A stretch of 64,000 nucleotides of DNA from Sequoia sempervirens (taxonomy: Eukaryota > Streptophyta > Pinopsida > Cupressales > Cupressaceae). Under the pieces are notes generated by a model. That model was not told the origin of the DNA and did no database searches. It worked only from the letters and a program-made list of their open reading frames with translations. The translations under genes and the position numbers were made by a program. Location: positions 1-64,000 of the forward strand of contig VDFB02254976.1 in assembly GCA_007258455.2 (NCBI GenBank), given 5' to 3'. Of this stretch, positions 22,923 through 33,660 are shown piece by piece. Positions within the stretch are counted from its first letter, which is position 1, and each line of letters starts with the position of its first letter.

Positions 22923-23103
22923 TCTATGAGCATCACCTAGATACAATGAGTGCTAAGTGGGTCATTCATTATCATGAGAGATGGGTTCCTGTGAACCACT
23001 ACTCATGCAACATGGGTCAATGAGTTTGACTCATAAAACTAAACAGTTGAATCTTGATAGCAATAGCACAATTTGACACACTATGGGAAATAGCTCCTAC
23101 TTA

Positions 23104-24009
23104 CTATCTCCATTATTTACATCTATATAATATGATTTTCTACTTTCTTCTCATTTGGCTATTCCTCAAGCTCTCTTATTATTATTATATTTTCCTATGG
23201 TCAACTTTGAAAGGAAACTCCAAAAGTTATAGTTATCCTACAAATCACCAATGACAAAAATAAATATCTAGTGCCAATCTTATCAACAAGAAATTAAGAG
23301 AGAAAAAAATAATAATAGCAAGCCAAAAAGGAAGATATCCAAGAAAAAAATTAGACCACTAAAGCTCAAAAAGAAAACTACAAAAAAATAAATTATAGTT
23401 GACCAAAAATTAATCAAAATAAAATAAGAAAAGCTCAAACCCTTCCAAAAATGTAAATTATTCAATTCTAGATAATCAATAAAGGAAATTTCAAAAAAAA
23501 AAAAATGTTGAAAATTATTTTAATTTGACAATCAACTAAATTGATTCTTTGAAATACTTCTTAATTAAATAAATATGAAATTATTTAACTAAGAATCAAT
23601 ATTAATTATCTTGATTATATAATTAATTGTTTATTATCCACACTTAGGAACATACCTAACACTACTATACTGCCTACAGACTCATCAAAGCTAACAACGT
23701 ATAAGCTAGTAGATGTGTGATAGTTTTTAATAAGTTCAAACCTTAACATACTATTATGATCTACCTCCCTCTCCTATATGATACTCACCCTCTAGCAATA
23801 GATGGTAGTTAATCACATATATAATACCACAAATAAAAGTAAACTTTTCCTTTCCAAATAGAAAAGTATCAAGAAAAATGAAACCATACCTGAGTTTTAT
23901 CTTAAATTATGTTATATATTGCTCAATTTGATAAGACTATTATTCCTAGAAATCTCAATCAAACATGATCATTAGTTTTAAATATTGATGATGTGGAAAA
24001 TTAGTTCTT
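23104..24009. other. Unassigned AT-rich DNA within the decayed copia
   Basis: No coding motif could be read. A-rich low-complexity text covers 23280-23520. It may be degraded integrase or inserted DNA. Confidence 0.35.
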
Positions 24010-24660
24010 TTTGGAAGTAGCTATAAGTACTACATATTATTTGATTAATAGATCTCCTTGTATAATTATTATTGATAAAAATTCATATGAAGTATTGAGA
24101 GGTAAGAAGCAAAGTGATCTAAATTAAATATAAAAGCTTATAAATGCATATTCACTAATTACAATGAGAATATTAAATTTGGGTTCAGGTAAATTCACCA
24201 CCAGCAACTCATCACCAACATTTCACTACCAACATTTCATCGTCGTGATATATTCATCACGTATACAATTCACCACCAGTAATTCATTGTTGTGGTATAT
24301 TCACCATGTATACCTTTTTTATGTGTCCAACAAAGTCTCTATACTTTTACTTTTTTGGGTGCTCTTGGCCACTTAAATATTGAAAAATGTATGTGGTGAA
24401 TATACTACGACAATGAATTGTTGGAGGTGAATTGTATATGTGATGAATATGTCACAACGATATTTTTGGCGGTGAATTGTTGGTGGTGAATTGTTGGCAG
24501 TGAATTGTTAGTGATGAATTTTCCTAGAGCCGTTAAATTTATAGATTTGGAATTGTCTGACCTAAAAAATATTATTTTCTAGAGATGTGGTTTTTAACGA
24601 CATTAAAGATTATTCAAATGAAGAACAACCAAGAGAAAAGGAAAGAAAAAAACAGTGCAC
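24010..24660 (+). pseudogene. copia integrase remnant, split by a fold-back element
   Basis: Before the insertion the frame reads YLINRSPC...DKNSYEVLRGKK, which matches the family YLINRSP...TPYE.W.GKKP block. After it, RDVVFNDIKDYSNEE matches the integrase-end SRDV.F.E motif. Both are in the plus orientation and degraded. Confidence 0.7.
24190..24522. mobile_element. Fold-back (long inverted repeat) element
   Basis: A left arm (~24190-24322), made of ATTCACCACCA-like short repeats, is the imperfect reverse complement of a right arm (~24385-24522) rich in GGTGAATTGTTGG. A ~60-nt spacer separates them. It interrupts the copia integrase text. The arms are built from a ~14-15 bp internal repeat, typical of fold-back transposons. 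No clear target duplication was seen. Confidence 0.7.
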
Positions 24661-25100
24661 TTCATAACAAAAATAAAGAAGTTGGAAGATTAACACGTGG
24701 AACTTGAACAATTTGATGGATAAGAGGATGGTGAAGAATTAAAAGGTTTAGAATAAAGTGTAGATGAGGATGTGTAGGGTGATTATACAAAATAAGAAAA
24801 TGCAAATCGTATCACTCCTACCTTGAGAAGATTCACAAGATAATGTAATCTAGTTGATAGGTATAGCCCACCAAATTTCTATGTGTATTTTTTTTCTTGA
24901 GTACTAATGATGAACATTGGGGCCCGGTAGTCCACCTATACCAAGGAGCCCATCTAAGCACTAACTACCATTCTCAAATCTTGTTTTAGGTGAAAACTTA
25001 GTAGAATTTACAAAGAAAGTTGAAAATCAAGTAGAAGCCACTAGGGTTTTCTTAAGATTGACTTCATCATTCTCCGGTCCTTAACTATATTTATTCAATA

Positions 25101-26320
25101 AGCACTACTCAAATTTTTAAGGAGTTAGCTTTATTGAGTTAGTGGTTCTATGATTTTTTTTCTTATTTTAGACAAATGTGAAATTGTAATTGTTTTAATC
25201 ATTTTTTTAAAATAGGGAATGAACTATGTAAAAAAGGAGAGGAAAAAATATGTGCAGCCATGTGACACATTTTTTATTAAGTATTAGCTACATAACTTTG
25301 ACACCTCAATTTATCTACTCCTAAAATTACAATCCTTAAAATATAACAACTCTACTATTAAAAAATAAAAAATCTCTTATAACTAAGTAAATATTTAAGT
25401 GAAAAAGCGTGTACCATAGAAAAATCAAACAACAAACTTAATCAAACAAGTGTTGTAGAGTAGTTATAGTCCTTGCCAAGGGTTACAAGGGAAAACATAG
25501 AACAAATGCAAAGAATAGATAATTCATGTGCCTTTTATATTTCTAAATTTTTCATACATGTATACCAAGGTACTTGCAACAACAACATCTAATAAAACCC
25601 CCTTTTTGTTATTATTTGATGGATGCTCATATCTTGCTCCAAAGCTCCCATTTTTGTACAAGTTGGAAAGATGCTCCTAAATATTGTAGAGTAGTTTTAC
25701 ACATGCCAATTGCATTTTCTTGAAATTTCCTAAATCCAAGTTTCAAAAAAATAATTTTATGCGTATCTTACAAGCATTGTATTTCATGAGGCCACATAAC
25801 TCATTAAAGTTGAACAAATTTCCAAAAACATGAAAGGTGTAAAATGACTCAATGCCTTGTGATATGTGTATACATTTTCAATACATATCTACTATGGGAA
25901 ATGGAAACTACATTTCCCAAAATTCATCTATCCTTTATGATTTGATGGGTGTTCACATCTTGTTCCAAAGTTGTCATCTTGGATAGGCTAGTATCATGGT
26001 CCAACAAATTTGAACTGAATAGGATATACTTGTTCATTGAATTTGGTGAAACATGTGACTAACTACATATACACTTGACATACATGTTAATAAGCTTATT
26101 TTGAAATTTTTTGTATATAGGAAACACAAATTACCTAAGCAATGAAAGATTGGAATTCTTTCCTTTCGAAAAGAATATTATCAAGAATGTAGGTCTATAA
26201 TAAGTTAATATATATAAAGGAGTCTTCATGAAGGATATGTACAATAAGTAGAATATGTAATTCCCCCTTCAACTATAGATCTCCACATAACTCTATAATA
26301 TTGAGATGAGTAGTAGATGG
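25101..26320. other. Unassigned AT-rich intergenic DNA
   Basis: No coding sequence recognised. Two ~40-bp stretches near 25605-25655 and 25935-25985 share GATG..TG.TCA.ATCTTG.TCCAAAG, so it may be an old internal duplication. Confidence 0.4.
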
Positions 26321-29300
26321 TGTAATAAAACAAGGTATGTGGAAACATCTTCCTACACTAATTTTGAAAGGAGTGTTATATAAATTAACTTAAATATGAT
26401 AAATAATTACAAAAAGTAGAGAAGCATAAATTCATAAATAGATAAAAAAATGTATCCATAACACAATGATTTATGTGGGGAGAACCCTTTCAAGAGGAAA
26501 ACCCCAAACTCTAGAGCCTACACATTGTATTAGCAAACCAACAAAGGATTAAAACATACTTGAAATACAAGTCTTTACAAGAGTATTTCACCAAAATTAA
26601 AATATAGAGTAATTTAATTAGCATTCCATCAACACGTGTACCTACAAAGTATCATGATCAACTACAACTCCTCGAGCACCAATTTATATACTTCTTGTAA
26701 ACTAGAAATCATTTGTGGTTTTATAAAAATATGAACAAATACTCCTAAGAGGTATGGCACCCAACTTGGGCACAATTTTTAACTCCTCCTAGGAAAATAT
26801 ATCATACAATCTAATATTAGTATATTCTCTTACTCACAACTCATAACTAACCAATTTAATCTACCCAACATGGGTGTCTAAGTTAGACAAGATTATAATC
26901 CCAAAATAGGCACTTATGATGTAAACATTTAATCATTTTTCGTAGTTGGTCAAGATTTTAATGTAACTTTCCTCTATTATTTGTTCTTATGTGTCGTAAG
27001 ATTTTTTCATAAGTTTTCATAGTGTAGACATCTAAATTTGATCGCTCCCACAAAATCAAATTCACTTTTTTATTCGTCCATTTCATCAATATTAATTTAT
27101 TTAATTAATATTGCACATTTTTCCTAAAGACCCTAAAACATTTAATTTAACAATTAAATACTTTACCATACACCTTTTCCTCTCTAGATTAAATAAATAT
27201 ATCAATTTATTTAGTTTAGTCATTTGACCTCTTTGAATTAAATCAATTTTAAATTCCTCTTTTTTCTCTCTCTTTGTCACATCCTCCATAATCCTTTTCT
27301 AATCTGGATTAAATTAATTAATTCATGATTAGGATGTGCATGCCCCTAATCAGGGATTAATGTCACATCCTCCATAATCTCCCACTTGCTTCAAATCTTT
27401 CATTAACTTTCTTAATCATGTGTTTGCACAACCTAATCAAAGTCATTAGCCACATTTAGCATACATTTTTAATCAACCTTTTCATTTGCCTTTCTTAGCA
27501 TTGACCCTCTTTCCCATGTGAATTTTTAATTCACATTTATTCACCCTAGGTCCCTCTCTTCCCCATGTGAATTTTTAATTCACATTTTATCCTTCCAAGG
27601 CTTACCTTATCCCCATGCAACTTCTAGAACATTAGACTTGTCACATCACCCACATGTGACAAATTTCCATCATCTTGGAAACCCCCTTTTATCCATTAGA
27701 TTCTCTCAAGAATGTGAATTTTTTATTCACACTTATTTCTCCAACAACCTTCTCATTCCCCATGGTGATTTTTGAGGAATTCTAAAATTCCTCAAGTGTC
27801 GTTTTCACTCTCATTTGGGGACAAGAAGTTCCTTTCTAAGGAAATCTTCTCATCCCCCAAGGTACTTACAAGGTACTTGTCCTTCCTCCACATCATGTAC
27901 CTCCCTTCCACCTCACTTCCACATCATCTTATCCTTGGCCATCTCACATTCCACATGTCAAGACGTGAGGGCTTGTGAGTCTTCAACTCACCATAGCCCT
28001 ATATCTTGACCTTGGTGGCTTAATCTCAACCATTGAATTCTCTAGAGAATTCAAATTTCTCTATAAATACCCCCTCTTCTAAGGCATTTAAAGGACTTAG
28101 CCTTTTTTCACCCTTATGCTTCCAAATTGTCTACTCAATTTGCAAGCATTATTTCAGCCATTTACCCCATCATCTTATGCTTCCAAATGGTTGAAATAAT
28201 GCTTGCAAATTGAGTAGACAATTTGGAAGCATAAGGGTGAAAAATGGCTAAGTCCTTTAAATGCCTTAGAAGAGGGGGTATTTATAGAGAATTTTGAATT
28301 TTCTAGAGAATTCAATGGTTGAGATTAAGCCACCAAGGTCAAGATATAGGGCTATGGTGAGTTGAAGACTCACAAGCCCTCACATCTTGACATGTGGAAT
28401 GTGAGATGGCCAAGGATAAGATGAGGTGGAAGGGAGGTACATGATGTGGAGCAAAGACAAGTACCTTGAAAGTACTTTGGAGGATGAGAAGATTTCCTTA
28501 GAAAGGAACTTTTTGTCCCCGAATGAGAGTGAAAATGGCACTTGAGGAATTTTAGAATTCCTCAAAAATCACCATGGGGAATGAGAAGGTTGTTGGAGAA
28601 ATAAGTGTGAATTAAAAATTCACATTCTTGAGAGACTTTAATGGATAAAAGGGGGTTTCCAAGATGATGGGAATTTGTCACATGTGGGTGATGTGACAAG
28701 TCTAATGTTCTAGAAGTTGCATGGGGATAAGGTAAGCCTTGGAAGGATAAAATGTGAATTAAAAATTTACATGGGGAAGAGAGGGACCTAGGGTGAATAA
28801 ATGTGAATTAAAAATTCACATGGGAAAGAGGGTCAATGCTAAGAAAGGAAAATGAAAAGGTTGACTAAAAATGCATGCTAAATGTGGCTAATGACTTTGA
28901 TTAGGTTGTGCAAACACATGATTAAGAAAGTTAATGAAAGATTAGAAGCAAGTGGGAGATTATGGAGGATGTGACATTAATCCCTGATTAGGGGCATGCA
29001 CATCCTAATCATGAATTAATTAAATTAATCCATATTAGAAGAGGATTATGGAGGATGTAACAAGGAGAGAGAAAAAGAAGGAATTTAAAATTAATTTAAT
29101 TCAAAGAGGTTAAATGATTAAACTAAATAAATTGATATATTTATTTAATCTAGAGAGGAAAAGGTGTATGGTAAAGTATTTAATTGTTAAATTAAATACT
29201 TTAGGGTCTTTAGGAAAAAGGTGCAATATTAATTAAATAAATTAATATTGATGAAATAGACGAATAAAAAAGTGAATTTGATCATGTGGGAGTGATCAAA

Positions 29301-29552
29301 TTTAGATGGACCTACACATAGGATCCAACAAAGTTGGGCATCCCAAATACTATATAGATGGGAATTTTAAATACATCTTAGAAAACTCAATAAAGTACTA
29401 ACTGTGGCATATGATGCCAACTCGAAATCCCACACCTCATTTTGTTGGAGCATAATTATTAAATAAAATAAATTATGATAATGTCTGATTGATTATAAAA
29501 ATATAAATAATTTTAGGAACTTGCAAAGGTTGAAACGCCTTAATTCTCAACA
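26321..29552 (-). mobile_element. Antisense copia 3' LTR split by a palindromic insertion
   Basis: On the minus strand it starts at 29552 with TGTTGAGAATTAAGG after a PPT-like GCGGGATAA. It ends at 26321 with GTGTAGGAAGATGTTTCCAC...TTATTACA. That ending resembles the end of the copia LTR at 14938 (GTGTAGGAAGCGATTCCAC...CCTTACA), so this is a related family. Without the insertion (27023-29316 plus one CATAG copy) the LTR is about 930 bp. A minus-strand TATA-like TATATAAATTGG lies near 26685. Confidence 0.75.
27023..29316. mobile_element. 2.3-kb palindrome: inverted tail-to-tail LTR-like arms, TSD CATAG
   Basis: The left arm 27023-28159 and right arm 28189-29316 are near-perfect reverse complements around a ~29-nt loop. 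The element starts TGTAGACATCTAAATTTG and ends CAAATTTAGATGGACCTACA. It is flanked by CATAG on both sides (27018-27022, 29317-29321). Each arm reads inward like a Tat-type LTR: a TTAATTAAAT-rich U3, then CTATAAATACCCCC (TATA) at ~28060, then a short R-like tract. Both outer ends are therefore U3 ends and no U5, PBS or PPT is present. Mirror-image small ORFs in the arms are not genes. Confidence 0.9.
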
Positions 29553-29639
29553 TTATCCCGCTTGTTGAATGCATTTAAGAACCAAATGAAAGAACCAACA
29601 TTAAAATCTAACTTATAGGGACTAAGAGGCCCATAGACT

Positions 29640-30223
29640 TCAAACACCGTCTAATTTTTGTGTGCTCACGAGCTTGGTTAATGCATCTACAACATTCATC
29701 AATAGCTCTATCTTCTCTAATTTAACCCTTTCGTCTTTTATCATGCCTCTTATAAATTGATATTTCACATCTATTTGTTTGTTCCCCAAATGAAATTTCA
29801 AGTTCTTTACCAAACAATTTTCACTATGACTATCACAACAAAGAATAATTGAACCATATTTCAATCCATTTGAACATAACCTCTTAAGATAAAATGACTT
29901 CTTTACAAGCATTTAATTTGTTTTCATATACTCAACCTTTGTAGTGGACAAATAAACCATAGTCTATTTTTTACTCATCCAACTTATTATCCCATCAAAT
30001 AAAGTAAACACCTAAGCATTGGTGGATCTTCTACTATCAACTTCACCTACCTAGTTTGAGTCTACAAAACCCTGAATATAAATAGAATTATTGTCTCCTA
30101 TAAAATTGACATGATAACACAAGGAATACTCTAAGACACCCCACAAATATCTAAATATTCTTTTAACTATATTCCAATGAATCCATCTAGGTTTAGACAT
30201 AAATCTGCTAAGAACTCCCACTA
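29640..30223 (-). pseudogene. pol: Antisense copia RNase H, first half of a split gene
   Basis: The minus strand reads VGVLSRFMSKP, FRYLWG, YIQGFVDSN, then SFYLKRLCSNGL and CDSHSENCLVKN...ADALTKLVST-like text. This is the RNase H and end of a copia pol. It has several stops. It is cut at 30223 by the chromovirus, and the upstream part of the same pol continues at 51678 on the far side. Confidence 0.88.
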
Positions 30224-31701
30224 TGGTGCAGGAGCACCTAGCAAAATTCAAGCCTTATTGGAGTTTTTGGTTGAAGTTTAATTTTGTTTATGTTGTGTAA
30301 GGTCTTGTGGACCATCTTAATTGTAGTTGAGGGCCTTTGTTTATTAGGTTAGAAGTGGTGAATTTGAATAAGTTTTTGGAAGCCAATCTTTGGTTGTTTT
30401 CTAAGCAATAGACCAAGATTGCTAAACACAATGTGTTTTACAACAGTGAACTTTTGGATGTTCATAGGCTCAAAAAGGAAACCTAACCGTTTCCAAGCAT
30501 TGTAAAAGATATTTTTCGACCTTTGGAGAGGGTTGGAAGATTTGAACATTGACAGTTTTTTGAGAATAGGGAAGAAACAGTGATTTTTGTTGTGAAAGTT
30601 CTATTTTTCTGTTCTAGCTCATGTGATAGCTACAAAAATGAATTGAGGAAAGTTTTTTTTTGGATTGAATAGCATGTAGTGGAGCTTTTTGAAGCATTTA
30701 TCTGATTCAGGAGTTTGTAATTCCATCACTTTCTATTGTCTTGTAAATACTTTGTTATTTCTTGTTGCTATTTTGACTGGTAATAGTGTTAAAAATGGAG
30801 TTTTAGCCTGCACTTCCACCGTACCAAGAAGCATGGAGATGTTGGGAAGGTGTCTAAACTCCATTAGTGTACATAATTTAGGGGTAGGAGTCAGTAGGAG
30901 TTCAAGTAGCATGCAAAAAGTCTATTCCTAGGCGAGCAGACTATGCCTGGTTAGGAAAGATAGTGCAAAATTGTTTCCAACGTTGCAGGGGTGTTTAACC
31001 ACTGGAAACCCAGGATGTGTAAAGATTGCAGGGGACCTTACAAAGGTATGACAAGAGGCAGGGGGCATCACCAATCCATCTGGTGGCTGAAGGAAGGAAA
31101 CAGTCCATTGTGTGACCAGGAAAAGGCTTAAAAAGCCCTAAATTTCTCAAAATCAGGGTTAACCCTATGTACGGCCTGAGAAGGTCTGAAACCACAAAAA
31201 TCTTGAAGTGCTCCAAAATTGAGCTAGGGTTCTTTCTTTGAGTTTATGGTGTTCACCGAGCAGGAAGGAGTAATAACCTAAAACCCCGAGCTAAGAGACC
31301 TAATAGGGCTCATGGGCTACTAGCCCTCCTAAAACCCTAACCTATGGTTTTGTGGCAGCGATAGAAGAAAGAAGATTTGTGCTTGGACAAGAACCTTTCC
31401 TAGATAGTTTTGAAGCCATGGAAGCCTATGCACACCCCTGCAAGCAAGTTAGGAGGCATTAGAGGTTGTCTAGTCTTTAAAAGGATTAAGGGCTAGGAAG
31501 AGTGAGAGAGGAAGGGTACCAAGTTTGGCTTGGTAGCAGCAAACTAGAATTGATAGCAGGGTTGGCAGAGGAACCAGGGGTGCCTAGATAGCATAGGACC
31601 TATAGGTTGAGTGGTGGAGGAAGTGACACCAAGGGGGTTAACAAAGGTGAGACCCAGAGCATTGAGGTAGTGATTGTCTCAATCCAACCTTGTCCCTATC
31701 A
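30224..31701 (+). repeat. 5' LTR of the chromovirus
   Basis: Starts TGGTGCAGGAGCACC and ends CCTTGTCCCTATCA, followed by GAT and the primer-binding site. The same family is represented by the diverged solo LTR at 8302. Small ORFs inside are LTR noise. Confidence 0.95.
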
Positions 31702-31745
31702 GATTGGTATCAGAGCGAGTGAAAGATTTGGGAAAGAAATCTTGC

Positions 31746-32927
31746 ATGTCAGACATAGAGTCAAGTGATTCTTCCACCATGGTGACCAATGCAGAACTGG
31801 AAAAGATGGTTGAAGAGTAGGAAGAATACAATAAGCAGTTGAGGGAAAGAATAGCCCAACTTGAGACAGCAGTAAGAAGTGCACAGTTTGAGGGAAGAAT
31901 TCCAAAAGAAGAAGAGATAGCAGAGGAGGATAAGACCCTTGTTCTTGATCCTGTTTTGAAGGAGGAGCCTTTCTTGAAGGCATTGAAAGCCTTGAGTGGA
32001 AGAGCACTTGAAGGCATCCCACTGTTCAATGGAAAGATGGAACCTGATTTGGTAATGGATTGGATAGAAGGCATGGAGAATCACTTTGAGTGTGATGGAG
32101 TCACTGAAGCTCAGAAGGTGAAGATTGCTACGTCAAGATTGAGAGGATCAGCCTTGACATGGTGGAAGTTCATCCAGACTGAAAGGGAGAAAGAAGGCAA
32201 ACAACCCATAGCAACTTGGAAAGGAATGGTTGCTAAAGTGAAAGAAGCCTACATGCCAGATGATTATGAGATCCAATTGCACAAGAAGAGGCAAAGCCTA
32301 AGGCAGAAAGACCAAGATGTAAGCACTTACACTGAGGAGTTTCAAAAGCTTTGTATGAGGTCTAATGTGACAGAGGATGAGAGCCTCAAAGTGGCTAGGT
32401 ATCTCAATGGTTTGAAGTGGAATATCCAAGAGGAAATGGCCTTACTAAGTCCCAAGACCGTACACCAATGTTATCAGCTAGCTATCAAGATAGAGGAAAG
32501 GAACAAGAGGAGGCAAGATCAGTCTTCTAGAGGCAGAGGCAAAGGCAAAGGTCAAAGAGATCAAAGAGGACAGCGTGGTGGTTACCAAGGAAGAGGTAGT
32601 GACCAAAGAAACCAAGGAGAATCAAAACTCACTGAGCATGGAGGTGAAATATCTTCAAGAGGAGGATTTAATAGAGGAAGAGGACCTCAAGGAGGTTCAA
32701 ATAGAGGAAGAGGAGCAGGCAGAAGTAACTCTTACTTTGCCATCATGAAGTGTTACCATTGCAACCAGCTAGGTCACCCTGCTTATAGATGCCTGGAGAA
32801 ATCTTCTTCATCAAGCAATGAAAAGAGAGTGGCCTATGCACAAGAGGACGCCATGAGTCCTAAGGCAACTGAGATTAGTCATATAGAATCTAAAATTGGA
32901 GAGAGTCTGATGTTTAACAAGTGTTGA
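31746..32927 (+). pseudogene. gag: Chromovirus gag
   Basis: The ATG at 31746 is 30 bp after the PBS. A stop at about 31818 interrupts the acidic N-terminus. The capsid domain of the retrotransposon-gag family follows (LF.G...P..VMDWI..ME..F, ALTWW...Q, W.GM...VKEAYMP, QSLRQK.QDVSTYT.EF). A long Arg-Gly-rich linker and a CCHC knuckle CYHCNQLGHPAYRC come next. A 1-nt shift near 32915 ends the frame at 32925. Length is close to the usual ~400 residues. Confidence 0.92.
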
Positions 32928-33660
32928 TCAGACAACCAGTCAAGGAGGAACCTAAGCAAAGAAGAGCTCTTTTTAGAGTAAGGTGCAAAATACTTGGTAA
33001 AGTATGCAAGGTCATTGCAAGGTCATTGTAGATTCTGGTTCTATAGATAATATAATCTTAGAGGAGGCAGTAACTAAACTGAAATTGTAGAAGGTACCTC
33101 ATGCTAACCCCTACAAGGTCACATGGTTGAATAAAGGGTAGAGTGTTTTGGTTAATGAGCAAGTAACAGTGGAATTTTCCATTGGAGGGTATAAAGATAA
33201 GCTAGTTTGTGATGTATTACCCATGGATGCATGTCATCTTCTACTGGGCAGACCTTGGCAATATGACAGAAGTGCCATTTATGATGGGAAGGAGAACACC
33301 ATTTCATTCAAGAAGGATGGAAGAACCTTCAAGTTGCAGTCATTGACAGAGGAAGATGAGGGACAGTCAAAGGTACCTAACATCATGTTGAGCAGTGGTA
33401 AGGAGTTCATTAAGGATCTACACCAAGGGAATGAAGGGTATGTCATCATGATGTAGCCCAGAGAGGAGGAAAAGGTTGAAAGGACAGTCTTACCAGAAGC
33501 AGTCCAAATATTGCTTGATAGATACAAGAGTATAGTTAGTGATGGAACACCTGCAACTCTACCACCAAAGAGAGCAATAATTCATCAAATTGACTTCATA
33601 CCTGGAGCCTCATTTCCTAACAAAGCAGCATACAAGCTCACTCCTGAGCAAAACCTATAG
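32928..33660 (+). pseudogene. pol: Chromovirus aspartic protease region
   Basis: The active site VIVDSGS is at about 33022-33042, with further protease text CDVLPMDACHLLLGRPW. An 11-bp tandem duplication, GCAAGGTCATT (33006-33016 repeated at 33017-33027), shifts the frame just before the active site. Stops at 33454 and 33658 precede the RT. Coding after the duplication is in the RT frame. Confidence 0.88.

Larger units (their letters stand above)
21944..23103 (+). repeat. Tandem array of three ~340-365 bp units with 5S rRNA-like sequence
   Basis: Units begin near 21944, 22284 and 22649, and a partial fourth begins at 23013. Periods are 340, 365 and 364 bp. Unit 1 lacks a ~25-bp block that precedes the next unit start. 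Each unit holds a segment matching the 3' two-thirds of plant 5S rRNA, including GTTAAG.GTGCTT, AGTAGTACT and GGATGGGTGACCTCC, the internal promoter boxes. Units are TG...CA-like at the junctions (…CAACA/TGGGTC). Three options are a pseudo-5S rDNA cluster, a Cassandra-like TRIM LTR array, or a 5S-derived satellite. Confidence 0.85.
20622..25100 (+). mobile_element. Decayed Ty1/copia element with internal insertions
   Basis: A PBS-like site at 20622, gag and protease (20704-21714), integrase remnants (about 24010-24180 and 24530-24660) and weak RT-leader-like sequence (24800-25050) occur in sense order. Between gag-protease and integrase lies the 5S-like array. The integrase is cut by the fold-back element at 24190-24522. 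No LTR pair was recognised. Assignment of all parts to a single element is inferred from order and strand. Confidence 0.7.

Noticed and set aside
21944..23103. A functional 5S rRNA gene cluster
   Set aside because: The 5' third of 5S is not recognisable and the three units differ at internal promoter positions, so only 5S-derived sequence is claimed.
21944..23103. A complete Cassandra TRIM element
   Set aside because: No primer-binding site, polypurine tract or target duplication was found between or around the units.
27772..28565. Two similar ORFs on opposite strands (27772-27978 plus, 28380-28565 minus)
   Set aside because: They are the same noncoding LTR-like sequence read from the two arms of the palindrome.
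31679..32084. Minus-strand ORFs over the chromovirus gag
   Set aside because: They are reverse shadows of the gag frame, which has capsid and zinc-knuckle motifs.
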